Assembly: GCA_013433145.1 (NCBI GenBank) | Contig: CM024185.1 | Coordinates: forward strand, 3,484,501-3,548,500 | DNA: 64,000 bases | Direction: 5' to 3' | DNA from: Ascaris suum | Taxonomy: Eukaryota; Nematoda; Chromadorea; Rhabditida; Ascarididae | In this document: positions 41,801 through 56,800 of the stretch, piece by piece | Layout of the letters: every line of letters begins with the position of its first letter | How positions within the stretch are numbered: the stretch's first letter is position 1 | The notes under the pieces: model-generated | What the model was told of the DNA's origin: nothing | What the model saw: the letters and a program-made list of their open reading frames with translations, nothing else | The model's database searches: none | Translations under genes and position numbers: made by a program

Positions 41801-44800
41801 ACTTCGATAACCCCCATTAACTTGGATCATGTTTTGAGATCGACAACTACCGATAACAACTTTAATTAGCATCAAGTTGCAAACATTATCGATTTCATTT
41901 TCGGAATTCGTTCTTAAACGATGCTTCTATTTGAAAAATGATCGAACACGAGCGCATTATTGAATAGATCGGATCTCAATTCATAGGACGCACATCTCAA
42001 AAACATCACCAAAATGTCAACATCGCTTCGAATTGCATTGCTTTGCGCAATTGTTGCCTCAAAAGCGTATTACTTCGCAGTGTCAACAATGCCCCTCTTC
42101 TTCATTCTCCAAAAGAATTCACCGCTTAAAGAGAATGAAAAATAAAATGTGACATTTTTGGCGAATATTGGGGAAAAGTTTATTTTTCATAGAGCATTTA
42201 TAAAGTCGGTTAAAATTTCAGAAAAATCCTATGGGTGCTATACCTTATAATTTTAAAAATTTGTATTTTAAATGTGCTGGTTTTTATTGTTTGCGTTTAA
42301 AATTTGAATATATATGAAAGTGTATTATTGAGGGGACCGCAAAAAAGGCCTTATATTGCGATTTCTTTTCACTTGTCTAACGGCGATGCATTAGGCCGAA
42401 GATAAGCACATCTAATACTACCTATGCAGTGACCATGCAGTGACCATGTGTCACTTCCAATGGCCGGGGAGGACATTCTCAGATAAAGCTTCCTCCACCC
42501 ACAAAAAAAGGATTCCTCATGAGGTTCACTTGATTATATACAGCAGGATGACAAAGTCAAGCACTTATCATAGCAAATAATAATTCATCAATGCATTAAA
42601 TAATAAGAGATTTTTTTTTTCGAAATACAGCGCGCCAATTAAGTATGGATTCGATGATAAACATACGAATATTTTGGAGAAGTCGGCAATGTATGGTCCA
42701 TTTCGATTTGCATTTTACTATTATAGGCATAGTACTGTGAATTTTGTTGTTCGACCACTTGACTGTCATTCTTTTGCGCTCGGACACAATCAAACGGTGG
42801 AAAATTGAATCAGGAAACTGGAATTTGTCTCGAACTTACCCATGATGCGCAATTTTGTAAGGCAAACAAGCACTAATTAATGTGCCAACTCCGAAACTCG
42901 TCTCGTACTACAATATTTACTATACTTGCTATGTGGAAGAGATCCTCCACTTGATGACTTCCACCAGAAACCGAATAATCTGTCAGCAGTTGAGGCAAAA
43001 CGAAATTCAGAATTTCTGATTGAAATTCAAAATTTCAAAATATTCGGCCTTTCCAAATTTTCGACCGGTGATGGCGATCGAACAGTCGAACGGTGCTTGT
43101 TGCCCCACAATGCAACACTCATACCTTTCATTCTGAGTACATGCAAGATATACTTGTCGAAGTTTTTCTCAAGCATCATATAAGCAAATTTTGCGACATT
43201 TACCTTTTCACGTCACATGAAAACCTCACCTAACAATCTTGGCGTGTTGTACTGTTCCATGGGTAGGCTCATTAAGGATGTTGAAGCTGAATATAATACC
43301 TTATGAAAATCACTGTCAAAAGTGATAATGGAATTCCGTCGGTTCTTTAGCGTACTATGCGCAAGAGTCTGTGAAAAAAAGTTGACAGCGAACTAGCTAG
43401 CAATGCTACTACAGGGCTCAACAACGCTAGACTGCACTTCATTTCAATTTATAAAAAAGCTATCGGTTGGCCTTATGCCGACCGTCTAGTGATTCGCTCT
43501 CTTCCGGCCATACTCAAAGCAATTGTCAACGCCCCTCCTGCAAAGTATTCGCCTTCTTCTTTATGATGCCAGTAAGTTTTACTTGACCACTCAAAAATTT
43601 TCCATTGCAAAGCGCTCAAAATGACTTCGATAAACGCAGCCTTTTATAATCGCACGAAAGTTATGCCACGGTTCGTTTCCTGCTCTCCGATGCTGACGAG
43701 CTGATTTAGAGTCATTCCGCTTAGGAGGAGCATCGGATATAGTGCACCGTCCTCATTCGCACAAGGAAGCTGGCCGAGGCGGCTCAACAGCATAGAGCCA
43801 ACGTGTCTGACTAGAACTCATTTACAACCAATCAAGAAGCGAAGAGATCGCAAAAGAGCCGAGAAAATGTGAGCAATACAAGTATGCCAATAAGCTAGAA
43901 GAGGGGTTTTCTAGAGCTCTCTAAGAATTTCATTTATTTATCCTACATTAATTTCATTCAATGAACGCTTACTTAGAATCTCTAGGGAATTTTATTTACT
44001 CAAAAAATTCCTACGTATTTTTCAACGTAATGAATCATAACGTTCATTCTGTACAAACAAACTTAACTTACACGAAATCAACCAGCTGTCCACTTTGTGT
44101 GACCGGTAGTCCATCCGATGGTTGAGTGATAATACCAATCCAGTAATTCGTTATCGCATTTGTTTGTCCTTTCATCGCAGCAACAAGTTGATTATTGACC
44201 GCTTCGTCGATTGTTGTCACAAGATTTCCACCCTTGAAAATAAATTACATAAGAAAACGTTTTGCTATTTCTCGTATTATATCTTATACATTATTTTTGC
44301 TAAAGATTTATTTATATTTGAAAATTTTTTCAGTCATTTCTGTTGTGTGTAAAAACCGTAGTTCTTTTTCGCATCGAACAATTTTATGAAGCATATTGGC
44401 GAGAAGAGATCCTTATGCGTTTACCGATCATATATTTGTCGATTTTTTTTAAAATTATACCTTTATAGATTACTGAATAATAATTAACACCAAAATTTTT
44501 TGACGGTGTAGTTGCTACTTTCTTCTTTTAGCACTTAAATTATAGGTTTAAATCACAGGTGTGTTGTGAAGGAAATATCACTCTCTATACTGTTCTTGCT
44601 TTGAAAAGTGCGCACAAATGTATAAATGCACGAATAAAATAATGCATTATCCATTGAGAATTCTGGTGAATTTATAGACGGAAACAGCTGAATGATGCGT
44701 TAATACAACAATAAGAAAAAAATTGTTTGACTCATTTATCAGACGATGAGAGCAGTTTTGAAATCTACTCAGAATGTGCATTATTCTAGAGCATCAGAAT

Positions 44801-47800
44801 TACTTTTTATAATCGGAGAACAAAATGAACGAAAGAAAATGTTGCTTAGAGGGGTGAAAGTGGGGAGGAGAGGGAGGGAACGAATGGTACATTCGAAAAT
44901 AATATTAGATGGATATATTCTTAAAACAATGAAATGGATTTTTGTGAATTTAACAACTATAAAATGCTTGTATAAAATATAAATTTTTTTTTAAAACATC
45001 ACGACGAATATTTCGCCATTTATTCTCAATTATATTATTTCATCTCTTTGTAATAAAGTTAAACCTATATAATGTGTTAAGTGAGAGTTCAAAAAAAAAA
45101 TTTGCCTCACCTTGTTCACTACATGCTGTATTCGCATCGAACCATGAAAGTCGTTTACTAATTTCACTCTCATAATTGACTTGATAACAACGACCTTTGT
45201 GATAGATTGAAGCATTACGACATCTTGTTAGTGATTCTGAAGGCACTTTAAAGAGTTCGTGGAAATAAATACGAAACGAATCATGGACATTGATAGAAAG
45301 GATCGCTTACAAAAAAGCTCAAATTAAATTTTTTTTCAGCATCTATCGAGTCTCATAAGTGAACTGTAACGCACAAATTTTCTCCTTACTGTTAAACGTT
45401 ATGAATCGTGCCTATACTTCCTTACAAGAATGCATTTATGCTTAGGTAAATTTTATACTCTTCGCATCGAAAAAAAAAGTTATATGCAATGATCATTACG
45501 ACACCCAATCTATCTATATACGTTTACACTTCTACTTGCTATTTCAACCAATGAATTATTGAAGTGATGAAATTTGATGACCATAATCTGCATCGTCTAC
45601 GTTTTCTTATATTAACCTCATGCTTGAGCTGCCAAATTCGAAATGAATTACACAGACGACTATCAAAAATTAAATGAATCTAAAAGTTGGCATATCATTG
45701 CGCAAAAGTGCGAATATAATTTGCAATGGCTGAGTGGAAAAGCGGATTTGACAAGCGAAATAACGAAAAAAAACATTGATGGAATCTGCTATCTAGCATA
45801 ACTCTCCATATATTTATGCTTTTATTTTTGCATAAATTTCTATTGCTTATTGCTGAAATGGGAATTTGATTTGATTGAATTCGAATAATAAACATATAAC
45901 AGATTTGTGCAATGAGAATATTTAACAAACCTATCGAACAACGCATTCGATAGAGTAATGAAGTTGGCATCATTGCTGGACAAGGACTATCCGGAAACAA
46001 CGACGAGATTGAATCGATCTTACAAAAGGTTAAGCCTTGACATCTGAAAATGGGCAAATTTCTTCCAGGAAAAAATTAATTTTGAATAAATGAAAGAGTA
46101 ATAATATTATATTTGTATTATAAGAAAATATACCTCTTTCATTGATAAGTCAAATAAATATCGCTCTTATTAGCAGAATAGAATTTTAGACCTCGATTGA
46201 ATTATGCTGAATTTTAAGACCGCTGCTGTATATTCGATGCTAAATATTTCTGGAAAAAAGCATTTCAACCGAAACCCAAAAAAAAAATGTATTGGCCATC
46301 AATCAAAAAGATAGAGGAGCGAACGACAGCCTATCTCCGAAACGCTTCATCGCTAAAATTTTTTCACCGCTTAGAACATTACCATTTGGAAAAATTACGC
46401 CGCAAATAAAAAAAAAATCACTCTAAGCTTTGGTTCTATTTCTTCCGAAATTTTCTCATCATCAAAAATGATTTATTTGCAAGATATCGACCTCAAATTT
46501 AGAGGATAATTATGCCGTTTCTGCTGACCTATTTCCCATCAATGCAATTTTTTCCTCGCACTTTTCATTTTGAAACATCGGGGAAAATTATGTATTTTTA
46601 TACCTGTAATCTCTTCCTATGATTAAGTCTTCATTCGTTCTATGCCAAAATTATATCATTAAATCTTCAACATCCATAACTTCACTGAACGTTAAGCGAA
46701 ATCATGCTAATGCATCGATTTAAAATATACTCGGAAAGAGCAAATAGAATTTGTTCGGGAATATCAATGCAGTTATAGATGGATAAACGATGGATTTCCG
46801 CTTTAAAAATTTAAGAGAGAGAATCGCAATCGACATTTCATGATCTTGCAGATTTTTTTACACGTCTATCCGAAACTTTGGGCAGAAATAAATTTGTCAA
46901 CATTTCGGAATATTTCTTCTAGTGGAATTATTTTTCACAAATGAATTACCTATCGTAGTTTTTTTCTCCGTCTAAAATCATACCTATTTTTTAGCGTTTG
47001 CAAACTGGCTAATGCGATGCATGACTCTTGTTGTACACCATTAATTGTTGGTGCGCTTCCACACATTTGTCTCGCTTCCGTCTGCAAAACGATTGTTTTT
47101 CATGGACTTTTGAAGTACTATTCGACAGGTATTAGGGAAGAGATTCAAAAATCTACACGGAGACTACTTAGAGATTATTGCGATTTCCGGATTCAGGAAG
47201 TGAGCTTCCAACGCAAGTGGATTTCCAGCATTATGCACTAAACTAAATTCTCAAGGAAACGTTGCTTCACTGTCTTACGCTATAAATATCCTGAAGGTAA
47301 GGATAGGAAATAAGGATCATCTTTTTAGAGCACAAAAATTGCATCGCAAAACAATGAATGCATTTCACTGACGATAGAAGAAGACTGATAGCATGAAACA
47401 TCCGAGAGAGCTAAAAATATAAAGGCGAATGGTTTCTTTATTATTCATTCATAGAAGTTTCCCCAAGTTAATTAATAGTAATGACAGCTGAGGTTACTAA
47501 GTAAGGTCATTAAGTAAGCAGTCAAAATCAACATTACTTGAACTTACAAAAAGAACACATAAACTCTTTTCTTTTACAGAATACAAGATAATCGACAGTT
47601 GCGAACTATAAGGTGAATGCATCAAGCGAAAAAGCAATTGCATTTTCTGTGAATATTCGTTGTGCTGAACGATAACAGAATAGAGTTCATCGATCTCCGT
47701 GTGCAAACTGGCTGCATTTTCTTGATTTTTTTTTCGATCATAAAAGACCAAAATTCAAAAATTTAAAATATTAGAGCGATGTTTTAGAGTTTGCAAAATG

Positions 47801-50800
47801 CATTCAACAGAAAGTTTCTAAACTTACGTTGATATAGCCGTAGGCCGCAAAATCGACCTGAATTGTCGCGCCGGAAGAGCATGCAAACTCAAACGGTTGA
47901 CTGTTACATGCAACACTTTGTGACTCTGACCTCGTACCTCAATGAAACAAAACTTTTCATAATGCACACATTATTGTTGGTCTTTTAGTGATATTGGGTT
48001 GATGCATCATCATCGACAGTGATTGAAAACAATGGCTGATGATAATTGGTTGATCAGTGTTTCTACTTTTTGCAAAAAATAACTTTCCTCACCAATAACA
48101 TTGTCATATTTTATAAACAAAGAAGTTGTCAGCGAATATTAAACTTAGGCGCACAAACTGAATTGAACAGCTCAATGCCTAAATCATGAATACTAGTTGA
48201 GTTGTTCATAAGAAGAAATCAGCGATTACTGGTCTCCACAAATAATAACTATGACCGCGCAATATATTTGCCGTCGAAGAGAAACCTTTATGAGGCGAAC
48301 TTCAGTAGTCTTTTTTGTTGACTCGTATATACCACGTGGAAAATGATGGCAGTTTTTATCTATTTTTGGCTAACTTAATTTTCAATTTAGTACCGTTCCG
48401 GATTACTGCATTTTTGATTTACTGACGGTCGCGATACAATAAAGAACGATCTTTATATAAAGCTTACCATTTCGTTCTGGTTGAATATCACAAAATTCAC
48501 CACGATAGCCATTCACACAAAGACATTGAACGTTCATTAGTTGCATCCCTGAAATATGGCACTACTTGTCATTTTCTGATGAAAGTGCTAGTATAACATG
48601 CTGAACAATATTGCTTATATTTTGAGCATCAGTGGAAGATAAATTTGCGAAAGCAAGCTTTCATTAATTGTTCAAGCAAAGCACCCTTAATTCACTTGTT
48701 ATTAATGTGTTTTGCAACGTTGCATCCGTAAAAGAAATTACTAAGATAGCATACCCATAGCATACATGCGTAAGCACTCGCCCAGTCTACGCATCTGTAC
48801 GTCCGATGAATTCGATTCAGATATAAACGAAGCTTAGGTTACGACATTTGACGTGCGTGAGCTACAGCGTAAATTCTCTCCTATATCAACTTTCAAGTTG
48901 ATCTACATTTTCTATGCGAGTTAGGCGAATATTTGGTTCGCATAATCAACGAATCAATCGATATTAGCGTGCAATTTTTTAGTGCAATAGAAAATGCGAG
49001 AGTGCTATTATTGCCAGCCCCTCTGGCCCAATGCTCTCATACTTTTAAACCGATCAGTTGATTATTCATCCATGAGGCCCCTATCGATGAGCATAAAAAA
49101 TATTAGAACACAATAATGTAGATTTTTAGCTAATGTCAAATGGTTTTCAACGAATTTTTCACTCAAATGTATCAATTTTTTTTCATTCAAAAGTAATAAA
49201 TTTTTAAAAAAAAGTTGTTTTCGTCGTGTAAATAATTTCCTCCAAAGATTAGCCAATTGTTTATAAATGAAATCTTTTCGTTCCAAATTTCTGACTAACC
49301 AATAAAATAGAAAATAATATGAGGAAATGATTGTTGCTTTTTGGCTTTTTGATCACAATTGTCACTTTTTGCATCATATAGTTTGTTGTCCAATGTTTTT
49401 TTTTGGCAGCTCGTGATGCTATAGGCACGTCGCTCATCTCAATGCGTCGTTTTATGATTCTTGTTACCTCAAAATTTCACCACTAAATTTCCGATCATAA
49501 GATAGAATATAGAAATTGATGTCAGAGGACAATTTTTGAATAGATTAGTAGATTCTCTCTTGTCATTGATTAGCAAAGCTCGGATCAACACATTATGAAA
49601 TAACGTTGTCACTTCGCTAAATCGTATGTTCATCCGAACGGAAAATGATAAGATCAGTTGTTGCAAAGGTCTCGTAAATCAAATAGTTAGAAGCTCTACC
49701 ACTTCTATTTTATTTTTACATTACAATATTTTATAACCATCGAAGAAGGAATGCATGCCCTGCCGCGTCAATTGGCGAAACAGTCAAAATAACATTCCAG
49801 CGAAATGAACAGAAAGACTTCGCTGGAGATTTTGCGGGAAAGGAAACATAGAATCCCCACATTTTTGTGAGAGCATTCATGTTCCTTCCCATTGTTGTCA
49901 TTCCTTCTAAGTGTACTTAAGTCTTGAAGCCTTGTCTTAGTTGCCCTTTCTGTGTACCCGCAAAGCCCATGGCCCCCCTTGCTGCCGCCCATACATTTGT
50001 CCCGCTTCTCCACGACATGCCCCTCCCTCGGAGAATGGTCCCTTTCGTTAAATTGAGTCGAAGTGCTCTTTACCAGTCACAATTCACGATTAACAGGGTC
50101 TTTGAAGTGTCCACAATATTCCTCACTCGTAACTGTGACGCGATATAAATAGCCAAAAATTTTCTGATGTCACTTTTCACACATGAAGTCATGATAGCCA
50201 TATGATTGTCTATCTATTTATCGGAAGCGAGAGAACATTTCCTATAAAGTCATTATACAAACAAATTAATATTGCGATACCATCATCAGAGGCGTTTCGA
50301 CTGCACAGATAATATCGGTCAAGAGCACATGGCGATGTGGTCCAATCAAAGTAAGCGGTTTGCCTTCCGACGAATAAACAGGAGTCTAGAAAATAATAGC
50401 ACGACTGAATGTTTACCAAAATTGGAACCTATTTACAAAAAAATTGCTAACTACCGAAATTTTTTGCATAAAATTTGACATATGCTATTGGCAATCATTC
50501 TTTTTAAAAAAATGTCATATAATGAATGACTCAACGGTATGCAGCCCTGTATGTGGGATCGAAGTAAAATTCCATTCATTTGTTGTTGGTAACGTGCCAA
50601 ACAAACGAAGAAGACTTTTTTTTCTGGAAATGTGTTGGTGCAAATCCTAAGTTTTTTAGAAGCTTAAATTTGTGTCTTTGGGGATTTTTAGAACCTTAAA
50701 TGCATCAAATTCATCGAGATAAGCCCTATAAATTGTTCGAATCGTTCGCGCAGTATGACGATATATAACACGGACTTTCCAAAGAAATTTTCGTGAACCT

Positions 50801-53800
50801 TTAATTGACGTAACATTACCTACCCGTTAAATTCGAATAAATCAGCGGCTGTCCTTGCTCCCAAAAATTGTTTTGTATCAAATAATGTTGCGGCATCCAA
50901 ACGTAAACTGCTTCCGAGAAATTCGCTATCGAACGTCCAGCAATCCAAACGCCAAGACCATCATCTAGATAATATTGAATTTATGCAAATTTTCTAAGAA
51001 CTCTGGAATGGAATGCTGCTAAGAAAAAGGATTAAATTCAACAAAGTGAACGCGATGAAACTATTCCGAATGCTTGAAGTGATGCTTCGATTATAGGAAA
51101 TATTGCCACTGTCTTTTGGAATTTGAACTAAAACATGCTTTAACACTTAATTATGCAGATTTTCTTAGTTCAGATAAGAATAAAAATTGAAATGCATAAT
51201 TCTGCAACAATCTGGATCACGGAACGAACGTATGCGTTGATATTCAACGTGTTAATGAAAAAGTCTGTGATGAAATATCATTCTTAGCTTTCCCATATCC
51301 GTGATTTCTTATCAACGTGGAAGGCAGCTACTTATCCGCCATGATCCTCTGGTAAATCTAGGAGACGAAGATGCAAAAGTACCTTGTACATTTAGTCGAA
51401 AGAGCGCAACGTACAAGTGGATAAAAAATTCGTCTATGAAAAGTCAGTTCCTTAATTCACAAACATATTGAGTCGAAGTCTTCTGTTCAAAAAACAATTT
51501 TACCTCTTCTAAGGTTTTCATTCCTTGAGAACGTTCGAAGGTAAATGGACATTTTAATCAGGATTACTAATGAACAATTCTCTAATCAAGGATGGACATT
51601 GTTTTCGTGGCAAGTTTCTAAAGAAAGAAAGATTCGCAAATTTCCTCTTTCTTATCGTGGCGATTAACGTTCTAAATTATCAATTACTCATGAAGGCATG
51701 AGTCGTCTACAATTCGCAAGAAAAAAATGAGGTCATTCTGCTTATGCCACTCTATTTATTCAAAAAAAGTACGATAAATGTTTATACTCTTGACCACTTT
51801 CAAAAAATTTGCATAAGGAAAGTGGACTACGTCGGCGCATTTTTTGCATTTGTGTTTCCGTCCGTCCGATCGGCTCAGCTCGGCAACAACGGAAGATAGG
51901 GTTGCGAAATTTCGTAGGCTTGATGCAATCCATATGATGTACGCCTAACCTAAATTCGCTGCCCATCCATCAACGTAACTTATGCAGATGTGAGTGCGGA
52001 AAAAACTTACGTCGTCTATTTTAAACCACTTGGTTTATAAAAAAACAAATGCTTCATTGAAGATCTGTGCGACAATGGAGTTGAGTAATTTTTGAACGAA
52101 TTCGCCCGAGTGTGTATTATTTTTGTTGACAACCTGTAAAGGTGGCTGGCCAGGTGTGCTAGGTAAGTTTATTGCACCTTTCTGATAACATCAAACTGAA
52201 TGACTTACCATTTGCTCGAGTAGCATCGATTTCAGTTTCTAAATAACCACTTATAAAACTCCTTTCTGATTCATTCTCGATTATAGCCAAACCTCCTACA
52301 AATGTTATTCCTCATCGCATTAAAAATGAATACAAAACTGGCGAATACTCATTGAAATTCCATTATCTCCCAATAAGCAATATGATCGTAAAATGACTCA
52401 TCGAATATTTGAATAATGGAAATATGCAACATTTCTTTAAAAAAAATCCATTGAATATCACTTTATATGTGAACATGAAAATTTTATCAATCTATATCTA
52501 ACTATGAGATAAAAATGTGGAAAATAATTTTGAAGGAAATATTAGAAATTTTCTGATTGATTAATTTATTGGCCATTTTTTAATTAGAATAAATCTATAG
52601 ATGTTGATATGAAGTGCATAATTTGTGGAATGTATGAGTGCAAATCATCAGCCTAGGCTTTTTTTTTTCAATTATTCATATGAAATAAGCGACAAATAAA
52701 AATTATTTATTACAACTGTGAGAGAATTAGAAGAACAAATGTTTAAAGATATTATATAAAATTGAAATATGAGGAAAATAAAAATATCATAAAAACCTCG
52801 GAAAAGTTATTGAGCTGTTGCGAATATTTAAAAAGAACAGTTTCCACGGATTGCGGAGTGTAGATCGGCGAAGCAAATTTTCGAATGGAGAATTTTTATA
52901 CGCTTAGTTAAGTCGCTCTATACTTTATTGGAAGGATATACTCTATAGAACCTAGCAAAAAACCCATGATAAGATAAAGGCTTGATGGAAGTATTACAAT
53001 GAAATGAAATTTATCAGAAATTGTAGACAGTATGGTTTTAGGGAAATTATTAATTCATCGATTTCATTGAGGAGAATTGCTAAATTATTCGCCACGTGAC
53101 TAGAAAATCAAAGTAAAAAGACCCATTTGTATTAAATCACTAATGATATAATGCAATGAATTCACTGTTCCAACATCATAATGTCTCAATATGAAACTAT
53201 AGTAATGAATATAAGCAAATATATGGTGAGATTGTAATTATTTCCACCTTGATAAGCATTATTTAGCTAAACTATTCGTCAAGGAAATGAACAAAGAAAC
53301 AAAACTTAAAATACAACGAAACTGTAAATATTATTCTAATTGAAGAAAAGAAATGAAAGCAATTTCCTTCCCTCATCATTATTGAATAGTAAGATTAAAT
53401 CGCGAAATCTTAATTATAAAATTATTTATTGGTTAAATCGGTTGTTTCATAGATTGGCAATTTTTTTCAGCTATCACCATCGTATATGCACAATTAACTA
53501 GCTTTGTATATCTATCCACTTATAAAAGAACACGAGCAGCAAATAGTTTGTGCAGTGTGAAAACATTTAGCTTAGAGAACTAGTTTTTTTAATGCTTCTA
53601 AACGTTGGATGTTTGTCAACGTTTTTGCACTTTTTCTTCGAGAGCAAAAACACTGAAATGAAATAACTGAAGCATTACTCATTGATCGTTGAATTTTTTA
53701 AATGAATAAAAAATACTTTTAAATACTCTATCAATATATTTAGTGCCAATAGAATATGCAATTGCAAGTGAGTCAAATTCTCTCAATTAATCTTTCGAGA

Positions 53801-56800
53801 ATGAATATTCTAATTCCTAATAAATATGCAGGTAATGACTAACAACCATTAACCAATATCTTAGTGAAGATCAAGGGACATCTTCAAATGAGATGACCTC
53901 CTATACTAAAAGATATAGCATGGAATTGGCGAATATTATGAGAATGGATGAAACAACGCGAATAATTCGAGCCCATCGCTGTTTCATCCATTTATGTTCG
54001 TCCTGCGGACGTCACAAAATCACCCTTTCATAGGTCAGTTGAATCTTCTTTTATTGATAGGACTGGTGTAGTTAAAGGCATAGGGGATGGGAAAACGATG
54101 AGGGGCGTCTCTGGAGTATAACGAATGCATTGAATTTTTTAGTTCTTCTCAACTTAGTTTTTTCGTTGAGTCCTTTATCATCCTCTATCTTTCAAGCAAA
54201 TTTTCCTAACATGAGAAAATTGATGTTCTATTTACAATTTTTTTTTTCATATTGGCAGCTTATTAAATGAAAAAAAAAAGTGAGAGGAAAATAAAATACA
54301 ACGAAATGAATATTTTTTTGTCTATTCGCAACTATTAATATCGATTGACCACATTAGATCACTTGAAAACTTAATAAAAAAAGCCATTGGTAAGATTTTG
54401 ATAGAGATAACTGTGACTATTCTTTTTTTTTCTCATTCACTAACCTTCAACAGAGTGGCAATTTTTCGCGGCTTGTTCCCACGAGACTGGCTGCAGAAAC
54501 AGCTGATAGCATTTTCCATTATAATATGTCTCTGAACGACGACATATTCGATGAGCAGTCGCTTCTATAATTTAAATTTATATTTTTATTACATTTATTC
54601 ATAACTTCAGTGAAAAGTAATTTGTTATTTGTGATCTGCAAATGAGCGTACATTTATAGTTTGCGTTTAATTTAAATCTGTAAATAAGTATCATTTCATC
54701 GAAAGTGCTCTGTGATGAACTTTCATCAACTTTAAGGTAATTTTTTCATATGAGAATTAACGATTCGTACCATCCTATTATATTCTGAAATTAAATTTGA
54801 AATGCTTTCTCCTTAGAGTTATAGCAAAATTAAACTAGAGCCCATCGTATGTGGTTACTTCCGGCGTAATGATGAATTCAATAGATTTTTCATAGAATTT
54901 CACTACAACCATCTTAATAAGAGATTTATGATGTTTTAGATTGGCCTAGATGCTAGCCAAGCCTAGACCCTAGCTAGCATTGCCAGCTGCACGAATGTTT
55001 TATCTCTCATATTTCAGATTTCTGCGTAATAAAATCTCTTTTGCACGAATTTTTTTCTTCTCCTTATTGACGACTACTTCTTTTCGTCGTCCTTCCTCCC
55101 ATGAGCTGCAATTTACTTGCAACAGATTGAACCATTTAAGTGTGCTAATGATAGCTAAGGTTTTAATTTCTCTACAAGGCTCTGTGATTAGTTTCCCGTA
55201 AAAATTGTGGCTAACAGAAATTGCGGATGACATTGTTTCAAATATTTTTAGAGAAAAAAATCGAAGACATTTCCGAAGTTTTCAATGACTGTCAATAAAA
55301 TTTCCATTTTGCACTAGAAATGGGTCACTGCCTCGTTGTATATGTCACTTGCTGAAAAATCGAGAATTTAGTGCTGAACTTTTTCCCTACGATTATGCGA
55401 GGATGCGGAAGAGCAGCGAATGCGTCAAGAGGATTAGCAGCATCCGCGAAACATCAAAAGTTTGCTACTAAAGAAAAAAGGCGAGACTGGAATGCAAAAT
55501 ACAATGGTCCTTTCTCCCCACCCCCCCCCCCCCCCTCCTCCCTCTTCCCAAGAAGTAGACTGATAATAAAAATTCAAACAGCACAATTTAAAACATATCT
55601 ATTTACATTCATTCTCTTAATAAAAAGTACGAAAATTCGCTACTTCCCTAAGAAATTTGTGCGAATATATGAAATATTCGCAAGTATGATACTTGCATTT
55701 GAATTTTTTTTTTCACTGCATATTTCTACCGCATTTAAAATTTCATCTATGAAACTGTAAAATAAAATCGCTATTATGAGAAAACTTTGTTAGTTACAGT
55801 ATTTTCAGCAATTGTTTTTATTTGATTTTGTTCAATATTCGATCATATTTTTCACCACAGTTATCGCTAGTATATAAATTGATCCGTGAGAATATGATTG
55901 CTTATGTGATCTTTGAATATAGCTTATTTTATTGAGAATAATTGACAGCCATTTTAAATGATTATATGGTATGCAAATTCTGTTTTGCTTTTTCAACTTC
56001 GCAAATAAACCTTTATTCATCTATGTGAATGAGGAAATAATGAAAGCGCTGTCATTAAGAATTAAAAGTCTTTAAATGCTTCAACGCTGATAATGCTGAT
56101 GAGATAATGACGCTATCAGTCCTCCTGTCTTTTTTGAAGTTACAAGTTCACTGATTATATTACAAAAAAATAAATAAGTTATAGCACTGAAATACCTAAA
56201 ATTAACTATTAGAATATGCGTATTTGCATATCACTATTAGAGAATTCAAAATGAGTTTATTTTAGTGTTTACGTTTTGTGTTTTTATCATATCTGATTTT
56301 AAAAAATTGTGCAAGCAAATGACATCATTGCATTAACTATATGCTTGTATGTTTACTTAGCAGTTTCAACCTGCGAACTGCAAAATCAACGATAGCGAAA
56401 TTTGATGGATCTGATTTATCCAAAATAATAGCATCTTATATGTAATTTCGGTAAGATTATGAGTTTTTTGTGAATGTGTGATGTTGATGATTGCGTACTA
56501 ATAGTTCAATTTAATACAACTTAGTTAGTTAACTTCATTTCCTATCAAACAGATATGAGCTGATATAATTTTTTGATGGTGGAATTGCATAGTAAACTAG
56601 CTTCATTAAAAAATTGCAAAAGAACGTTTCGCTTTTTTTTTCTCGGACGTTTCGCTATTATTTTGAGGTAATTGTTCGAAATACAAAAGAATTGAGCTTC
56701 TGAGGATGAATTCAGCGGCATAAATTTCAGATTGTTATCAAATGGGAGGAGTGGTGCATTAAATGGAGCATAAGAAATAAGGTAAAATTAGTGGGAATGA

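Noticed and set aside
47017..47241. 74-codon + strand frame
   Set aside because: It is the antisense shadow of receptor exon 9, which is supported by SUEL-domain cysteines and exact phase.
55371..55760. 129-codon + strand frame with a proline run
   Set aside because: The Pro run is just the poly-C tract and the rest has no coding texture; similar artefacts occur at the other poly-C tracts.
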